Counted from the stretch's first letter, positions 7,297 through 16,306 are shown. The stretch is 64,000 nt of DNA from Streptomyces orinoci (GCF_003121295.1 NZ_PHNC01000008.1:1-64000); one strand, 5' to 3'. The notes: generated by a model from the letters alone, not told the origin. Numbers and translations: made by a program.

Positions 7297-8909
7297 GCGG
7301 GGCTCCTCGGTGTCGGATCGATGTCAGTGGGCCCGTCGCGAACAGCGGTGGTCACAAGGCGTGCGAGCAGCACCCGGTCGACCTTGCCGTTCTCGGTCAG
7401 GGGAAGGTCGGCCAAGGGCCGGATCCGGCGCGGCCTCATATAGGCGGACAACTCCTGGGCGCAGAAGTCGAGCGCCGCGTCCTCGTCGAACGGCGCCGCC
7501 GCGTCGTCCAGCACGACGCCCGCCATCAGTACGTGATCGCCGCCGCGCGGCACGATGGTGGCCGCGGCCGACGTCACAGCGGGCAGTTGGGCCAGAACGC
7601 TCTCCACATCGCCCAGTTCGACCCTGTTGCCCCGGATCTGCACCTGGGAGTCGGCGCGGCCGACGAAATACAGTTCGTTCCGCTCGTCCAGGTAGGCCAG
7701 ATCGCCGGTGCGGAGGACCACCTGCCCGTGCCGCGGGTCGAGCGGGTCGGGGACCAGCACCTGGGCGGTGGCCTGGGGGTCGTCCCAGTAGCCGCTGAAC
7801 AGCGAGGGGCTGCGCAGGTGGATCTCCCCGACCACCCCCGGCCGCGTCACCACGCGTCCGGACGTGTCCACCAGAGTCATCTCTGCGCCGGAGTGGGCGC
7901 GCCCGATCGACAGCGACCGCTGCTCCGCGGACAGCGGGTCGGGCACGTCGGTGAATGAGGCGGCCATCGACTCGGTCGCGCCGTAGCCGTTCACCAGGCG
8001 GGCGCCGGCCAGCATCTCCTGGAGCCGACGCAGTTCGGCGAGGGGGAAGCTCTCGCCGGCGAAGACCACCGAGCGCACCTTGTCAAGCCGCTTCAGCAGT
8101 TCCGGATCGTGGCGCAGCACCGGACGCCACAGCGAGGGCACCCCATGGACCTGGGTAACGCCGGCGTCACGAAGAAAGTTGACCATGCGCCGGGGCGAGT
8201 CGAGGTTCTCGCGTCCGACCGGCACCAGCGTCGCACCGCTCCCGAGAGCGACACCGATCCCGAAGAGCGCGAAGTCGAACTGGAGCGGGGAGGTACTGGC
8301 GACCCGGTCGGTGTCGCCGACCAGTCCGTCCGCGATCACTGCGCGCAGGAACGTGACGATCGCCCGATGGCTCATCACCACGCCCTTGGGGCGCCCGGTC
8401 GACCCGGAGGTGAAGATGATGTAGGCCGTGTCGACGGCGAGGACACGCCGACGCCGCCGCGTCCGGGGCGCCGGCGGGTGTTCCGTCGTCAACCCGCTCC
8501 GCCCAAAGCGCGCGGTATCACCGGCCCACGGCAGGTCACGCCGGTCGGCGCCGTCCGCCCGGGCGTGCAGCGCCGGCTCGACCGACCGCAGAATCGCAAG
8601 GAGACGGTTGTCGGGGGTCTGCGGACTGACCGGGACGAACGGCAGCCCCAGCTTCGAGCAGGCGAGCAGCATCGCCACCGCCGCCGCGGAACTGTGTGCT
8701 TCGACAACGACCCGGTCGCCGACATCGAGGCCGAGTGGTTCCAGGGCCCGGGTGTACTCGTCCACGAGCGCGGCGAGTTGCCGGTACGAGACCTCGGTGA
8801 GCGTCCCGGTCTCGTCGGGCTCCACCACGGCGGCCTTGTCCGGTGTACGAGCGGCGGGAGCCAGGAGGTACTGGCAGAGGTTGTCCGCCGTGGGGTCATG
8901 AAGTTCCAC
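7293..8909 (-). CDS. Free-standing adenylation enzyme (starter-unit loading)
   Basis: A 538-aa stand-alone adenylate-forming enzyme with no carrier domain. Seen: [16 protein letters not shown] (P-loop), the A4 region LQFDFALFG with its Asp, NGYGATES, YLDERNELYFVGRADSQVQIRGNRVELG, and the C-terminal Lys in LTENGKVDR. The retained A4 Asp suggests an amino-group-bearing substrate (alpha- or beta-amino acid) more than a plain aryl acid, but this is not decisive. GTG start with GGAG 6 bases upstream. Sits between CLF and the MIO enzyme in one operon, so it most likely activates the MIO product and loads it on one of the two ACPs. Confidence 0.87.
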   Translation of the reverse strand: MELHDPTADNLCQYLLAPAARTPDKAAVVEPDETGTLTEVSYRQLAALVDEYTRALEPLGLDVGDRVVVEAHSSAAAVAMLLACSKLGLPFVPVSPQTPDNRLLAILRSVEPALHARADGADRRDLPWAGDTARFGRSGLTTEHPPAPRTRRRRRVLAVDTAYIIFTSGSTGRPKGVVMSHRAIVTFLRAVIADGLVGDTDRVASTSPLQFDFALFGIGVALGSGATLVPVGRENLDSPRRMVNFLRDAGVTQVHGVPSLWRPVLRHDPELLKRLDKVRSVVFAGESFPLAELRRLQEMLAGARLVNGYGATESMAASFTDVPDPLSAEQRSLSIGRAHSGAEMTLVDTSGRVVTRPGVVGEIHLRSPSLFSGYWDDPQATAQVLVPDPLDPRHGQVVLRTGDLAYLDERNELYFVGRADSQVQIRGNRVELGDVESVLAQLPAVTSAAATIVPRGGDHVLMAGVVLDDAAAPFDEDAALDFCAQELSAYMRPRRIRPLADLPLTENGKVDRVLLARLVTTAVRDGPTDIDPTPRSPA

Positions 8910-8948
8910 AGTGTCTCCCCGACCGGTGCCGTCCGTGCGATGTGCGGT

Positions 8949-9938
8949 TCACTCCGGGACGCCGTTCAGTACCGCGACCGACAGCAGGCCGTCCGGGTCC
9001 GCCGCGACGACGACGGCAGGCAGCGCCGCCTCGTCCAGGAGCCCTGCGAGCTGAAGCAGCGCGTGGGCGCTGTAGCAGTCCCCGATCCGCTTCTCGTCGG
9101 TGACCTGTGCCGCCCCGGGCAGCGCTCTGGCCAGTCCGCTGTGCTGAGCCTCGTCCACCTCGGCGACCCCCGTGTGGCGGAAGGCCACCGCCGACACGTC
9201 CGGCGCGGACACGCCCGCCCGTCCCAGCGTCCGGGCGACCGACTCGGCGAACTGCCCGGCGGAGAAGCCGGGCACCGCCCGCACGTCCACGGCGGCGACG
9301 GCCGCCAGCGCCTTTCGGCCGGCGGCCCGGGCCGACTCCCTGCCCTCCAGCACAAAAGCGGCCGCGCCCTCGCCCTGGACCTGCTCGCCGCGGGCCGTCC
9401 GGGCGAGCCATGAGGTCGGTCCGGTGAACTCCTCCGAGGCGCCTGCGAGCACCGCGTCGGCGTGCCCGGCCCGCAGTATGACCACGGCATGGCGCAGCAC
9501 GGCAAGGCCGGTCGCCGGCCCGGAGGCGACCGTCGCGTTGGCGCCCCGTAGGCCGTATGTGATGGCCGCTGCCCCCGCCGGTGAACTGAGCACGCAATGG
9601 GAGGACTTGGCGGCGGCCACCATGTGCGGACGCGGCTGGGAGAAGGTGTCCATGCCGAACTCGACCATGCCGGTGACGCTGCCCGCCGCCGTGCCCAGCG
9701 TGACGCCGATCCGGTCACGGTTCTCGTCCGTCACCTCCAGGCCCGCGTCGTCGAGCGCCCTGCCGCAGGCGACCATGGCCAGTTGGGCACTCCGGTGGTT
9801 GTACTGGGCGGTTCTGCGGCCGAGCAGCGCCTCGCCGTCGAAGGAGCCGACGGTGAAGGCCGGTCCGGACGGCGGGGTGTGCGCCTGGGGGACGGGATCC
9901 GGCCAGACGGTTCCCCGGCCCGAGATCACGATGTGCAT
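8949..9938 (-). CDS. Chain length factor (KS-beta) of the type II PKS
   Basis: A 329-aa thiolase-fold protein (ATG at 9938) that pairs with the KS gene ending 13 bases inside it. It lacks the active-site Cys: the corresponding region reads VLSSPAGAAAITYG. The two catalytic His regions of a true KS are also lost. It is shorter than aromatic CLFs (~400 aa), mainly at the N-terminus and around the second half. Expected to form the KS-CLF heterodimer and set polyene length. The overlap with KS suggests 1:1 coupled synthesis. Confidence 0.87.
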   Translation of the reverse strand: MHIVISGRGTVWPDPVPQAHTPPSGPAFTVGSFDGEALLGRRTAQYNHRSAQLAMVACGRALDDAGLEVTDENRDRIGVTLGTAAGSVTGMVEFGMDTFSQPRPHMVAAAKSSHCVLSSPAGAAAITYGLRGANATVASGPATGLAVLRHAVVILRAGHADAVLAGASEEFTGPTSWLARTARGEQVQGEGAAAFVLEGRESARAAGRKALAAVAAVDVRAVPGFSAGQFAESVARTLGRAGVSAPDVSAVAFRHTGVAEVDEAQHSGLARALPGAAQVTDEKRIGDCYSAHALLQLAGLLDEAALPAVVVAADPDGLLSVAVLNGVPE

Positions 9939-11143
9939 GGAGCACTCCCGAAAAGGACGATGGCGTTGTTGCCGCCGAAACCGAAGGCGTTGTTCTGGGC
10001 GACGCGAACGGTCGCCTCCCGCGTGGTGCCGGCGACGGGATCGATGCCGTCCAGTTCCGGATCCGGGTGGCGATGGTTGATGGTGGGCGGGATGAAGCCC
10101 CTGCTCACCGCCAGCGCGCAGGCGATGCTGCCGAAGCCGCTGGCTGCCCCCATGGTGTGCCCCAGCATGGACTTGAGGGAGCTGACCGATGGCGCCGCCT
10201 CCCCGTACACACTGCGGATGGCCTGTGCCTCCACCCGGTCGTTGAGCCGGGTGCCCGTGCCGTGCGCGCAGATGTAGTCCACCTCGTCCGGCGTCACACC
10301 GGAGCGCCGCAGTGCGGTGTCCATGGTCCGGGCGATGCTCTTCGGCTCCGGCGCCGAGGGATGGTAGGCGTCGCAGCTGACCGCGTATCCGAGAATCTCG
10401 GCGTAGATGCGGGCACCTCGTCCGACCGCGCTCTCCAGGGTTTCCAGGACCAGCGCCGCACCGCCCTCCGCCGTCAGCATGCCATCGCGGTCCCGGTCGA
10501 AGGGCCGGCAGGTGTCCTTCGCGAGGGCGCCGAGCCGGTTGAACGCGGCATGGGTGAACCGGCTCACCGCGTCGGCGCCGCCGGCCACGGCGACGGGGAC
10601 CTCTCCGGAGCTGACGAGGTCGTACGCGTAGCCGATGGCGCAGTTGGCCGCCGCGCACGCAGCGGAGAAGGTCATCGTCTCGCCCGTGGCACCGATCTCC
10701 TGAGCGGCCGCCAGGGCCAGGCGTCCGGCGGGCAGTTGTGCGGCGAGCGCCGGATCGGGGGCCGCCGGACCGTTCAGGTGCCAGGACTCGGTCATCGCCA
10801 CGACGTTGGGAATCTCGCCCGATGTCGTCCCCATGAGGACGGCGGTGTCGTCGCCGAAGTCCTGGAGGCCGGCGTCGTCCGCCGCCAGGCGGGCGGCGGA
10901 CGCGGCGAAGAGCGAGGCCCGTCCCCAGTCGGCGACGTTCAGCCGGGTGACCAGTTCCGCGGCGTCGAAGTCCGCCACCTCGCCCGCCATCTGGTGCTCG
11001 AACCCTGACACATCAAAAGAGGAGATCCGCGAGATCCCGCTCTTGCCCATCCGCACGGCGTGGGAGAAGCCGTCCGCTCCGATGCCGATGCTCGATACCG
11101 GACCGAGGCCGGTGATGACCACTCGGTGCACCGCGACTACCAT
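9926..11143 (-). CDS. Ketosynthase (KS-alpha) of the type II PKS
   Basis: A 405-aa FabF/KS-alpha-type condensing enzyme. The catalytic Cys163 lies in FSAACAAANCAIGYA, with His in CAHGTGTRLND and His in LGHTMGAASG, giving a complete C-H-H set. GFGGNNA near the C-terminus is typical. It catalyses decarboxylative malonyl-ACP condensation in the cytosol. Its start overlaps the ACP stop and its end overlaps the CLF start. Together with KR, two DH subunits and no cyclases or aromatases, the gene set is that of a highly reducing (polyene-forming) rather than aromatic type II PKS. Confidence 0.92.
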   Translation of the reverse strand: MVVAVHRVVITGLGPVSSIGIGADGFSHAVRMGKSGISRISSFDVSGFEHQMAGEVADFDAAELVTRLNVADWGRASLFAASAARLAADDAGLQDFGDDTAVLMGTTSGEIPNVVAMTESWHLNGPAAPDPALAAQLPAGRLALAAAQEIGATGETMTFSAACAAANCAIGYAYDLVSSGEVPVAVAGGADAVSRFTHAAFNRLGALAKDTCRPFDRDRDGMLTAEGGAALVLETLESAVGRGARIYAEILGYAVSCDAYHPSAPEPKSIARTMDTALRRSGVTPDEVDYICAHGTGTRLNDRVEAQAIRSVYGEAAPSVSSLKSMLGHTMGAASGFGSIACALAVSRGFIPPTINHRHPDPELDGIDPVAGTTREATVRVAQNNAFGFGGNNAIVLFGSAPCTS

Positions 11144-11379
11144 CCCGCCGCGTCGGCCACGACCTTGTACGTGGAACGGAGATCTGTCATCTTCTCCAGG
11201 TCGCTCGCCTCGATCATGACGCCGTACCGCTGCTCGATCCGGCTCAGCAGTTCGACGGCCAGCAGCGAGTCGGCGCCCAGGTCTTCGGCGAAGCTGCCGG
11301 CCCGCTCTACTTCTTCGGGTTCCACGGTGAAGATGTCCGCTGCCATGTCCCGCAGCTCCGCCATTCGATCTGACAGCAT
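11137..11379 (-). CDS. Acyl carrier protein adjacent to KS/CLF
   Basis: An 80-aa ACP (ATG at 11379, with AAGGAGG a few bases upstream) with phosphopantetheine site Ser38 in EDLGADSLLAVEL. The open frame runs further upstream, but the strong ribosome site and family length fix this start. It is translationally coupled to the KS (7-base overlap). Probably the extender carrier of the KS-CLF system. Confidence 0.92.
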   Translation of the reverse strand: MLSDRMAELRDMAADIFTVEPEEVERAGSFAEDLGADSLLAVELLSRIEQRYGVMIEASDLEKMTDLRSTYKVVADAAGW

Positions 11380-11420
11380 GGTGTGTTCCTCCTTGGTGCC
11401 GAGAGCAGGACGCATCCGGT

Positions 11421-12722
11421 TCAGCGGGAGCGATAGCGGGCCGCGAGCTTCTCCAGTTCGGGGACCAGTTCGCTGGGCGTCGGCTGCGTGGCCTGTTCCC
11501 TGCGCAGCCTGTCGGCGCCCTCCCGGAACGCCGGCTCCTCCAGCAGCCGCACCAGGCACTCCCGGACCCGCTCCCCGGTCAGGTGCGGCCTTGATATGTA
11601 GAGGCCGCCCTGGGCCTTTTCCAGGAGCGGGGCACGCAGATCGATGTCACCGACAACCCGGCCGACCATCAACTGCGGAACGCCGTTGGCGATCGAATCC
11701 AGGAATGCGGGAATCCCGCCGTGATGGATCACAGCTGAGCACGTGGGGATCACCGCGTGCAAGGGGACGAACTCCGTCAGCAGCGTATTCGAGGGAACCC
11801 GCTTCAGATTTCTCCGGACCTTTTCCGGCGCTGTCACCACCAGTTCGATATCCAGATCGGCCACGGAGTCGAGTATCTGCTGCAACTGCCTGACGGAAAC
11901 GGCCTGGTATTCCCGTCCCCTGTTCTGGCTGACCCCGAAGGTGGCCAGAACGCGCCGCTTCTTCGGGGTGTGGCGGGCCCATTGGGGAACGACGGCGGGC
12001 CCGTGGTAGGAGACATAGCGCAGGGGTATGTGCGGCACATCCGATTCAAGCCGCATGGAACCCAGCATGTGCTCGATGGCGAAGTGCCCGGTCACCATCT
12101 CCTCGGAGTACGACTTCCCGAACTTCTCCGCCCAACGCCCCAGCCAGTCCGCCAGCGCGTCCTCCCGCTCCTCGGGTGGCTGCTGTTCGCGCAGCTTGAG
12201 GAAGGCGCGCCGGGACCAGAGGTCGACGTCGATCTCGGAGCGAATGCGCGCGCTGGCCGCGCCGGTCGCGCGGGCCGCGATCGCGCCCGCGTGGCTCATC
12301 CACTCCCATACCACCAGGTCCGGCTTCCACCAGCGGCAGTAGTCGACCAACTCCTCGACCATCGTGTCATTCACGCCCTTGAGGATCTCCGTGAAGTACC
12401 GCGTTCTCAGGCGCAGCCGGTCCCAGGTCAGCGCCTCCTCGGTGTTCAAGGCGAAATCGAAGAAGAAATCGTCCCGTGAGCCGAGCTGCTCCAGGGTCCG
12501 CACGAGCTCTATCTGTTCCTCGGTGAACTGCTCGCGCATCGTCTTCACGACATCGGGGCGCCCGACCGGAACTGTCATCAGGCCCGACGAGGTCAGGGAC
12601 TCGATCAGGTCCGGGCTGCTCGAGACACGCACCTCGTGCCCCGCGGCCTGCAATGCCCAGCCCAGCGGGACCATCGGTTGGAAGTGAGTCCTCCAGGGCC
12701 AGGACACGATGAGGACGCGCAC
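11421..12722 (-). CDS. Glycosyltransferase 1 (GT-B, macrolide/EryCIII-like family)
   Basis: A 433-aa GT1-family enzyme. The N-terminus MRVLIVSWPWRTHFQPMVPL and the donor-site block AVIHHGGIPAFLDSIANGVPQ are those of antibiotic glycosyltransferases that use dTDP-deoxysugars. It is paralogous to the enzymes at 33843-35147 and 54565-55866 but the most divergent of the three. First gene of the leftward polyketide operon, which suggests it glycosylates the polyene or a product containing it (inference). Divergent from the 2,3-dehydratase across a 208-bp region with SARP-like repeats in both orientations. Relatives often need a P450-like helper; no Cys-less P450 homologue is seen here. Confidence 0.9.
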   Translation of the reverse strand: MRVLIVSWPWRTHFQPMVPLGWALQAAGHEVRVSSSPDLIESLTSSGLMTVPVGRPDVVKTMREQFTEEQIELVRTLEQLGSRDDFFFDFALNTEEALTWDRLRLRTRYFTEILKGVNDTMVEELVDYCRWWKPDLVVWEWMSHAGAIAARATGAASARIRSEIDVDLWSRRAFLKLREQQPPEEREDALADWLGRWAEKFGKSYSEEMVTGHFAIEHMLGSMRLESDVPHIPLRYVSYHGPAVVPQWARHTPKKRRVLATFGVSQNRGREYQAVSVRQLQQILDSVADLDIELVVTAPEKVRRNLKRVPSNTLLTEFVPLHAVIPTCSAVIHHGGIPAFLDSIANGVPQLMVGRVVGDIDLRAPLLEKAQGGLYISRPHLTGERVRECLVRLLEEPAFREGADRLRREQATQPTPSELVPELEKLAARYRSR

Positions 12723-12774
12723 AGCACCAACTCCTCCATCGACAGCGGGATGTCGAGAACACTCGGCGGAGTGT

Positions 12775-12801
12775 CTAAAGCGGGCCTTGGGCCGCTCTTG
12801 C
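12775..12801 (-). promoter_or_regulatory. Candidate SARP operator for the polyketide operon
   Basis: Read on the minus strand, GCAAG (12801-12797), CCAAG (12790-12786) and TTTAG (12779-12775) are spaced exactly 11 bp, ending 53 bp before the glycosyltransferase 1 start. Same architecture as the + strand triplet at 12834-12860, pointing the other way. Confidence 0.6.
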
Positions 12802-12833
12802 CCGGCCGCCGGGGTCCGCCGATCTCCGGCTCC

Positions 12834-12860
12834 GCAAGGGCGGGCCTAGATCGGCCCAAG
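12834..12860 (+). promoter_or_regulatory. Candidate SARP operator for the 2,3-dehydratase
   Basis: GCAAG (12834), CCTAG (12845) and CCAAG (12856) are exactly 11 bp apart, 70 bp upstream of the TTG start at 12931. The pentamers match those at 33754-33780 closely. Confidence 0.6.
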
Positions 12861-12930
12861 CCGTACCGCCCACACTCGCCGCAGGGCAGACCGATGCCGA
12901 CGGCATCATCGACCTGGTGAGGAGCAGGCG

Positions 12931-14352
12931 TTGCAGAGTGCGAAGGACAGTCAGGTTCGGCCGCAGCTCACGGATCGCCAGGATCCCGTGCTGCCCGAGC
13001 GCATCGCGCGGTCCGCGGCCGAACTGCGCGGCGAGTCCGTGGAGGACATCACCGCGTGGGTGCAACGGCGCCGCAAGGAGGTCGGCTTCAAGGTGCGGCG
13101 CATCCCGTTCGAGGAGCTCGACGGCTGGTCCTTCTCGCCGGAGACCGGCAACCTCGTGCACCGCAGCGGGCGGTTCTTCACCGTTCAGGGGCTACGCGTC
13201 AGCGTGGGTGAGCAGCCCGACCGCACGAGCTGGCACCAGCCCGTCATCGCCCAGCCCGAGGTCGGCATCCTGGGTGTTCTCGCGCGGGAGTTCGACGGGG
13301 TTCTGCACTTTCTCATGCAGGCCAAGATGGAGCCGGGCAATCCCGGGCTGGTGCAGATCTCGCCCACCGTGCAGGCCACATACAGCAACTACACCAAGAT
13401 CCACAAGGGCGCGGACGTACGCTACCTGGAATACTTCACCGACCCGTCCCGCGGCCGCATCCTGTCGGACGTGCTGCAGAGCGAGCACGGCTCGTGGTTC
13501 CGCCGCAAGCGCAACCGCAACATGGTCGTGGAGGTGACGGAGCCGGTCCCCGAGCACGAGGACTTCCGCTGGCTCACCCTGGGGCAGATCCATGAACTGC
13601 TGGGCCACGACAACACGGTGAACTTCGACGCCCGCTCGGCCCTGGCCGGCCTGTACGGGGCCGGTGCCTCCTTCGCCCTGCACTCCGACACGGAACTGCT
13701 GTCGTGGCTCGCCGCGTGGCGGTCGCTCACCCCGATCACCGGGGCGCCGGTCTCGCTCGCCGACATCCCGGGCTGGACGCGCGACGAGTACTCCATCCAC
13801 CGTGACGACGAACGGTACTTCCGCGTCATGGCCGTGTCGGTGCGGGCAGGCAACCGAGAGGTGCGCGAGTGGACCCAGCCGCTCCTCGAACCGAACGGCC
13901 TGGGTGTCGTCGCGTTCCTGACCCGCACCTTCGGCGGCGTGCCGCATGTCCTGGTCAGTGCTCGCGCGGAGGCCGGCTTCTCCGACGCCGAGTTCGGTCC
14001 CACCGTGCAGTGTGTGCCGCGCAACCACGGCCACCTGCCCGCGGGGGAGCGGCCGCCCTTCCTGGACCTGGTGAGGTCCGCCGCGCCGGCGCGGATCCGC
14101 TACTCGGCGCTGCACTCGGAGGAGGGAGGCCGCTTCCTCAACGCGGTGAGCCGGTACCTCGTCATCGAGGCCACAGAGAGTGAGGCGCCCCTGAAGGAAC
14201 CGCCCGGGTTCCGCTGGGTCTCCCGCGACCAGCTCGCCGCGTTCACCCGGTACAGCCACTACGTCAGCGCACAGGCTCGTACTCTGCTGTTGTGCCTGAA
14301 CACGCTCGAGGTGCAGCGGGCGGGCTGTGGTGCTACTCGGAGATCTTCGTGA
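12931..14352 (+). CDS. NDP-hexose 2,3-dehydratase
   Basis: A 473-aa protein of the EvaA/TylX3/StrO-type 2,3-dehydratase family, built of two homologous halves. Characteristic blocks seen in both halves: FEELDGWSFSPETGNLVHRSG, then SWHQPVI, GILGVLAREFDGVLHFLMQAK and VQATYSNY in the first; then W-TQPLLEPNGLGVVAFL, GGVPHVLVSARAE and GPTVQC in the second. It removes the C2 hydroxyl of dTDP-4-keto-6-deoxyglucose, the first step to 2-deoxysugars. Product 3,4-diketo sugar must be reduced at C3; no typical Gfo/Idh-type 3-ketoreductase is present. TTG start with AGGAG 7 bases upstream. Its 3' end overlaps the convergent gene at 14333 by 20 bases. Confidence 0.93.
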   Translation: MQSAKDSQVRPQLTDRQDPVLPERIARSAAELRGESVEDITAWVQRRRKEVGFKVRRIPFEELDGWSFSPETGNLVHRSGRFFTVQGLRVSVGEQPDRTSWHQPVIAQPEVGILGVLAREFDGVLHFLMQAKMEPGNPGLVQISPTVQATYSNYTKIHKGADVRYLEYFTDPSRGRILSDVLQSEHGSWFRRKRNRNMVVEVTEPVPEHEDFRWLTLGQIHELLGHDNTVNFDARSALAGLYGAGASFALHSDTELLSWLAAWRSLTPITGAPVSLADIPGWTRDEYSIHRDDERYFRVMAVSVRAGNREVREWTQPLLEPNGLGVVAFLTRTFGGVPHVLVSARAEAGFSDAEFGPTVQCVPRNHGHLPAGERPPFLDLVRSAAPARIRYSALHSEEGGRFLNAVSRYLVIEATESEAPLKEPPGFRWVSRDQLAAFTRYSHYVSAQARTLLLCLNTLEVQRAGCGATRRSS

Positions 14353-14770
14353 GGAGGATCTTCGCGATTCCCAGACCGACCGTCGGCGGGTTCTCGGGAT
14401 CGACGATCAGAGTGCCTCGCGGAGAAGCGCTGTCCACCAGTGCCGGCAGCTTCTCGATCGCCTCGGCGACGATGTCGTCGACCGGAATTCCCGAGGCCTC
14501 TGCGAGGGCTTGGAGGTTGTCCAGGCCGATGCCGTTTACCACGTCCTGCCGCAGGAGCGGCGTGTTGGGGCCGGTTGAAACCCAGGACTTGGCTTGGTAC
14601 ACCTGTGAGAGCGGAATCATGAGCCCCTGGGATTCGGCTCGGGAGAACGCTTCTTCACTCGTCTCCGTGCTGCCCGGTTCGGGTATCACGGCGACGCAGT
14701 AATAGCCGTCGAGGTTTTCGGATGCGCCTTCTTCGCTCTGCCCGGCAGGGGTTGACAGATTCTCGGTCAC
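14333..14770 (-). CDS. Unrecognised 145-aa protein, weak YidB/DUF937-like C-terminus
   Basis: GTG start at 14770 with GGAG five bases upstream. The N-terminal ~25 residues are Ser/Glu-rich and unstructured-looking; no signal peptide or membrane segment. The middle has a Tyr-rich YYCVAVIPEPG strand. The C-terminal half has GLDNLQALAEASGIPVDDI followed by EKLPALVDSASPRGTL, which faintly recalls the LPxLVDxxTPxG motif of YidB/DUF937 proteins; I would not assign a function from that. It is divergent from the P450-NRPS1 unit and convergent with the 2,3-dehydratase. GC and codon use look typical of the region, so it is probably a real gene. Confidence 0.6.
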   Translation of the reverse strand: MTENLSTPAGQSEEGASENLDGYYCVAVIPEPGSTETSEEAFSRAESQGLMIPLSQVYQAKSWVSTGPNTPLLRQDVVNGIGLDNLQALAEASGIPVDDIVAEAIEKLPALVDSASPRGTLIVDPENPPTVGLGIAKILLTKISE

Positions 14771-14818
14771 GTAGACTCCATGGAGTTTGGAATGGGCGGT
14801 TCGGAGAAATCGGCCAGC

Positions 14819-14850
14819 CCATCGTCGGGCGGTGAACCGCCCGACGATGG
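14819..14850. repeat. Perfect inverted repeat in the divergent intergenic region
   Basis: Two 14-bp perfectly complementary arms (CCATCGTCGGGCGG and its complement) flank a TGAA loop, about 50 bp upstream of the 14770 start. It could be an operator for the leftward gene or a terminator-like hairpin; it lies upstream of both divergent genes, so a terminator has no obvious client. The rest of 14771-15085 holds the TGTCC motif and a promoter candidate. Confidence 0.55.
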
Positions 14851-14931
14851 TCCCACTGAGGGTCTTGTCGGGCAAGGCTGATGTTGCAGCCCCTTGCGTA
14901 CGCCCCGGAGGAATTCCGCGATACACAGGAC

Positions 14932-14949
14932 TGTCCTGGCGACCGGACA
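14932..14949. promoter_or_regulatory. TGTCC-N8-GGACA candidate operator (copy 1)
   Basis: Interrupted palindrome TGTCC-TGGCGACC-GGACA, 137 bp before the P450 start. A near-identical copy (spacer TGGCGACT) is at 29982 and a third at 36364. Repetition in noncoding DNA of the same cluster suggests a site for a dimeric regulator. Confidence 0.5.
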
Positions 14950-15025
14950 CCGGGGGAGCGGGGCGGATCCGGGCCAATGGGTTCGGGGCCGACTGCATTA
15001 CAGTCCGCGTAGCTGTCGCGCACAG

Positions 15026-15054
15026 TTGACGAATCCCGGAATCCGTTGTGATTT
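15026..15054 (+). promoter_or_regulatory. Candidate promoter of the P450-NRPS1 unit
   Basis: TTGACG (15026-15031) and TGATTT (15049-15054) are separated by 17 bp, 31 bp upstream of the GTG at 15086. The -35 is good, the -10 poor. Confidence 0.35.
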
Positions 15055-15085
15055 CCCAGTGCCAGGAAAAGGCGGGAGAACAATC

Positions 15086-16306
15086 GTGACCACCCTGACT
15101 GTTGAGTGCGCCGACCTTACCGACCCGCATACCTTCCTTGCGCCCGATGCCGAACTCGTGGAGATGTGGCGCGGATTCCGGTCGGCGAGTCCGGTCCACT
15201 GGCACGAGGTGGAGGGCCGTGCCGTGCCCGGCTTCTGGGTGCTTTCGCGCCACCGTGACGTGATGGAGGTCTACCGGGACAACAAGCGCTTCACCTCCGA
15301 GTCCGGCAATGTGCTGGCGACCCTGCTGGAGGGCGGGGACTCGGCCGCGGGCAGGATGCTCGCCGTCACGGACGGCCAACGCCACTCCGAACTGCGCAAC
15401 TTGATGCTGAAGGCGTTCGCGCCCCGGATGCTCGAACCGGTCGTCGCCGGAGTGCGGGAGCGCACGGACCGGCTGGTGCGGAGCGCTGTCGAGGCCGGGG
15501 ACTGCGACTTCGCCAGGGACGTCGCGGAGCACATACCGATGGCCACCATCGCCGACCTGCTGGGGGTGCCGGCCGGCGACCGCGACGAGCTGCTGGACCT
15601 GACGAAGAAGGCGCTCAGCGCCGAGGACGAGGGCAGCTGCGCGGACGAGGCGATCGTCGCCCGCAACGAACTGCTCTTCTACTTCGCGGAGTTGGCCGCG
15701 GTGCGGCGCAAGGACCCGCGCGACGACGTGCTGAGCGTCCTCACGACCAGCACGATCAACGGCGAGCCGCTCACTGAGCAGGAGATCATTTTCAACTGCT
15801 ACAGCATCATCATCGGCGGCGACGAGACCAGCAGGCTCTCGATGATCAGCGGCATGCGCGCGTTGATGGAGCACCCGGAGCAGTGGCGGCGGCTCAAGTC
15901 CGGGGAGGTCACCGTGGAAAAGGCCGTGGAAGAGGTGCTGCGCTGGGTCAGTCCCGCCATGCACTTCGGTCGGCGGGTCCGCGAGGACGTCGAGATCGGG
16001 GGCCGGCTCCTGCGTGCCGGTGACGTCGTCACGCTCTGGAACAGTTCGGCCAACTACGACGAGGACCTCTTCGCCGACCCCAGCTCCTTCGACCTGGGCC
16101 GCACTCCCAACAGACATGTGGCGTTCGGCTACGGGCCGCACTTCTGCCCCGGCGCCTACCTGGGCCGGGCCGAGATCGCCGCCATGCTCTCCGCCCTGCG
16201 CACCCATGTCGCCGAGGCCGTGCCGAACGGCCCGGCCAGGCCCATCCACTCCAACTTCCTGCACGGATACAGCAGTCTGCCGGTCTCCTTGAGCTCAGCC
16301 GGGTAG
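15086..16306 (+). CDS. Cytochrome P450 (1)
   Basis: A 406-aa bacterial class I P450 (GTG at 15086, GGGAG upstream; the longer open frame has no homologous N-terminus). Seen: I-helix oxygen-binding [10 protein letters not shown], the ExxR motif EEVLRW, and the haem loop [15 protein letters not shown] with the ligand Cys354. It needs ferredoxin partners, none encoded here. It lies 65 bp upstream of NRPS1 in the same direction and may be co-transcribed, so it may hydroxylate a carrier-bound amino acid or the finished peptide. It is a complete P450, not one of the Cys-less helper proteins for glycosyltransferases. Confidence 0.9.
   Translation: MTTLTVECADLTDPHTFLAPDAELVEMWRGFRSASPVHWHEVEGRAVPGFWVLSRHRDVMEVYRDNKRFTSESGNVLATLLEGGDSAAGRMLAVTDGQRHSELRNLMLKAFAPRMLEPVVAGVRERTDRLVRSAVEAGDCDFARDVAEHIPMATIADLLGVPAGDRDELLDLTKKALSAEDEGSCADEAIVARNELLFYFAELAAVRRKDPRDDVLSVLTTSTINGEPLTEQEIIFNCYSIIIGGDETSRLSMISGMRALMEHPEQWRRLKSGEVTVEKAVEEVLRWVSPAMHFGRRVREDVEIGGRLLRAGDVVTLWNSSANYDEDLFADPSSFDLGRTPNRHVAFGYGPHFCPGAYLGRAEIAAMLSALRTHVAEAVPNGPARPIHSNFLHGYSSLPVSLSSAG

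Noticed and set aside
14333..16264. 643-aa leftward frame containing the 145-aa gene
   Set aside because: Only the last 145 codons have a plausible start and natural composition; the upstream part is antisense to the P450 gene.
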